NCBI RefSeq assembly: GCF_011397635.1
Contig: NC_064771.1
Span: 18,539,379-18,603,378, forward strand
DNA from: Epinephelus fuscoguttatus
Lineage: Eukaryota > Chordata > Actinopteri > Perciformes > Serranidae
Length of the DNA: 64,000 bases
Reading direction: 5' to 3'
This document shows positions 63,040-64,000 of the stretch, one piece after another. The notes beneath the pieces are model-generated. The model was not told the DNA's origin and searched no databases. It saw only the letters and a program-made list of their open reading frames with translations. Numbering within the stretch: position 1 is the first letter of the stretch; each line of letters starts with the position of its first letter. Position numbers and translations under genes: made by a program.

Positions 63040-64000
63040 CAGTACAGGCCAAAAGTTTGGACACACCTTCTCATTCAATGCGTTTTCTTTATTTTCATGA
63101 CTATTTACATTGTAGATTCTCACTGAAGGCATCAAAACTATGAATGAACACATGTGGAGTTATGTACTTAACAAAAAAAGGTGAAATAACTGAAAACATG
63201 TTTTATATTCTAGTTTCTTCAAAATAGCCACCCTTTGCTCTGATTACTGCTTTGCACACTCTTGGCATTCTCTCCATGAGCTTCAAGAGGTAGTCACCTG
63301 AAATGGTTTCCACTTCACAGGTGTGCCTTATCAGGGTTAATTAGTGGAATTTCTTGCTTTATCAATGGGGTTGGGACCATCAGTTGTGTTGTGCAGAAGT
63401 CAGGTTAATACACAGCCGACAGCCCTATTGGACAACTGTTAAAATTCATATTATGGCAAGAACCAATCAGCTAACTAAAGAAAAACGAGTGGCCATCATT
63501 ACTTTAAGAAATGAAGGTCAGTCAGTCCGGAAAATTGTAAAAACTTTAAATGTGTCCCCAAGTGGAGTCGCAAAAACCATCAAGCGCTACAACGAAACTG
63601 GCACACATGAGGACCGACCCAGGAAAGGAAGACCAAGAGTCACCTCTGCTTCTGAGGATAAGTTCATCCGAGTCACCAGCCTCAGAAATCACAAGTTAAC
63701 AGCAGCTCAGATCAGAGACCAGATGAATGCCACACAGAGTTCTAGCAGCAGACCCATCTCTAGAACAACTGTTAAGAGGAGACTGCGCGAATCAGGCCTT
63801 CATGGTCAAATAGCTGCTAGGAAACCACTGCTAAGGAGAGGCAACAAGCAGAAGAGATTTGTTTGGGCCAAGAAACACAAGGAATGGACATTAGACCAGT
63901 GGAAATCTGTGCTTTGGTCTGATGAGTCCAAATTTGAGATCTTTGGTTCCAACCGCCGTGTCTTTGTGAGACGCAGAAAAGGTGAACGGATGGATTCCAC
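63040..64000 (+). mobile_element. Tc1-like DNA transposon, 5' part (runs off the right edge)
   Basis: Begins after a TA at 63038 with 'cagtacaggccaaaagtttg', the Tc1-type terminal inverted repeat. It then has a leader with 'cacttcacaggtgtgcctta' and the transposase frame from 63453. Inserted in the repeat at 62765-63037. Confidence 0.93.
63453..64000 (+). CDS. Tc1-like transposase, N-terminal 182 codons (partial)
   Basis: DDE/D transposase of the Tc1/mariner superfamily, which cuts and pastes the element at TA sites. The frame opens at ATG 63453 (MARTNQLTKEKRVAI) and has no stop to the window end. A paired-like bipartite helix-turn-helix is visible: VRKIVKTLNVSPSGVAKTIK, then a GRPR motif (RKGRPR), then a second helical part (LTAAQIRDQMNA, TTVKRRLRESGL). 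The first catalytic Asp is in VLWSDESKFEIFGSNRR. The second Asp and the final catalytic residue lie beyond the edge, so activity cannot be judged. The full protein would be about 340 residues. Confidence 0.93.
   Translation, partial: MARTNQLTKEKRVAIITLRNEGQSVRKIVKTLNVSPSGVAKTIKRYNETGTHEDRPRKGRPRVTSASEDKFIRVTSLRNHKLTAAQIRDQMNATQSSSSRPISRTTVKRRLRESGLHGQIAARKPLLRRGNKQKRFVWAKKHKEWTLDQWKSVLWSDESKFEIFGSNRRVFVRRRKGERMDS

Overview
The window is nuclear DNA from a ray-finned fish, most likely a percomorph teleost. The genes are split into many short exons with GT-AG introns. The encoded proteins are vertebrate ones. The background is typical of teleosts: Tc1-like, hAT-like and PIF/Harbinger-like transposons, L2/CR1-type LINE fragments, a tRNA-derived SINE tail, (CA)n microsatellites and minisatellites. 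No prokaryotic, CRISPR or organellar features were seen.

Four protein genes can be assembled exon by exon. (1) tbx6, minus strand, 129-5990: eight coding exons whose phases all agree, giving a T-box factor of about 776 residues with a very long Ser/Pro-rich tail. (2) nif3l1, minus strand, 10397-15068: six coding exons, about 431 residues, a conserved metal-binding NIF3 family protein. (3) a cabp5-like gene, minus strand, 21382-22684: six coding exons, 169 residues, an EF-hand calcium sensor with the degenerate second EF hand of the CaBP family. (4) taok2, plus strand, 32856 to beyond the right edge: a STE20-type MAP3K. It has a composite exon 16 (52980-54815) that either ends a membrane-anchored alpha form (about 1254 residues) or is spliced at an internal donor (53220) to distal exons at 60126 and 61848, which encode the beta form. 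The beta form continues past the window.

Layout: 1-6240 tbx6 with its promoter; 6240-10150 spacer with repeats; 10150-15550 nif3l1; 15550-20820 spacer holding a TA-flanked inverted-repeat element and a minisatellite; 20820-23050 the cabp5-like gene; 23050-28880 a repeat-rich spacer (22-bp palindromic satellite, fish repeats, an L2-type LINE end); 28880-29542 the probable taok2 promoter and 5' exon; 32847-62030 taok2 coding exons; 62030-64000 taok2 intron with a long-inverted-repeat MITE, a near-perfect palindrome and the 5' half of a Tc1-like transposon whose reading frame is open to the window edge.

The genes do not form a pathway. TBX6 and TAOK2 lie in the same block on human 16p11.2, so their proximity here probably reflects ancestral linkage, with nif3l1 and the cabp5-like gene as local neighbours in this lineage. 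I found no convincing novel system. The most informative points are the conserved alpha/beta terminal-exon switch of taok2, four transposons dated or ordered by exact or near-exact target-site duplications (one nested in a LINE), an apparently intact Tc1 frame, and a CTCF-like motif carried by a repeat.
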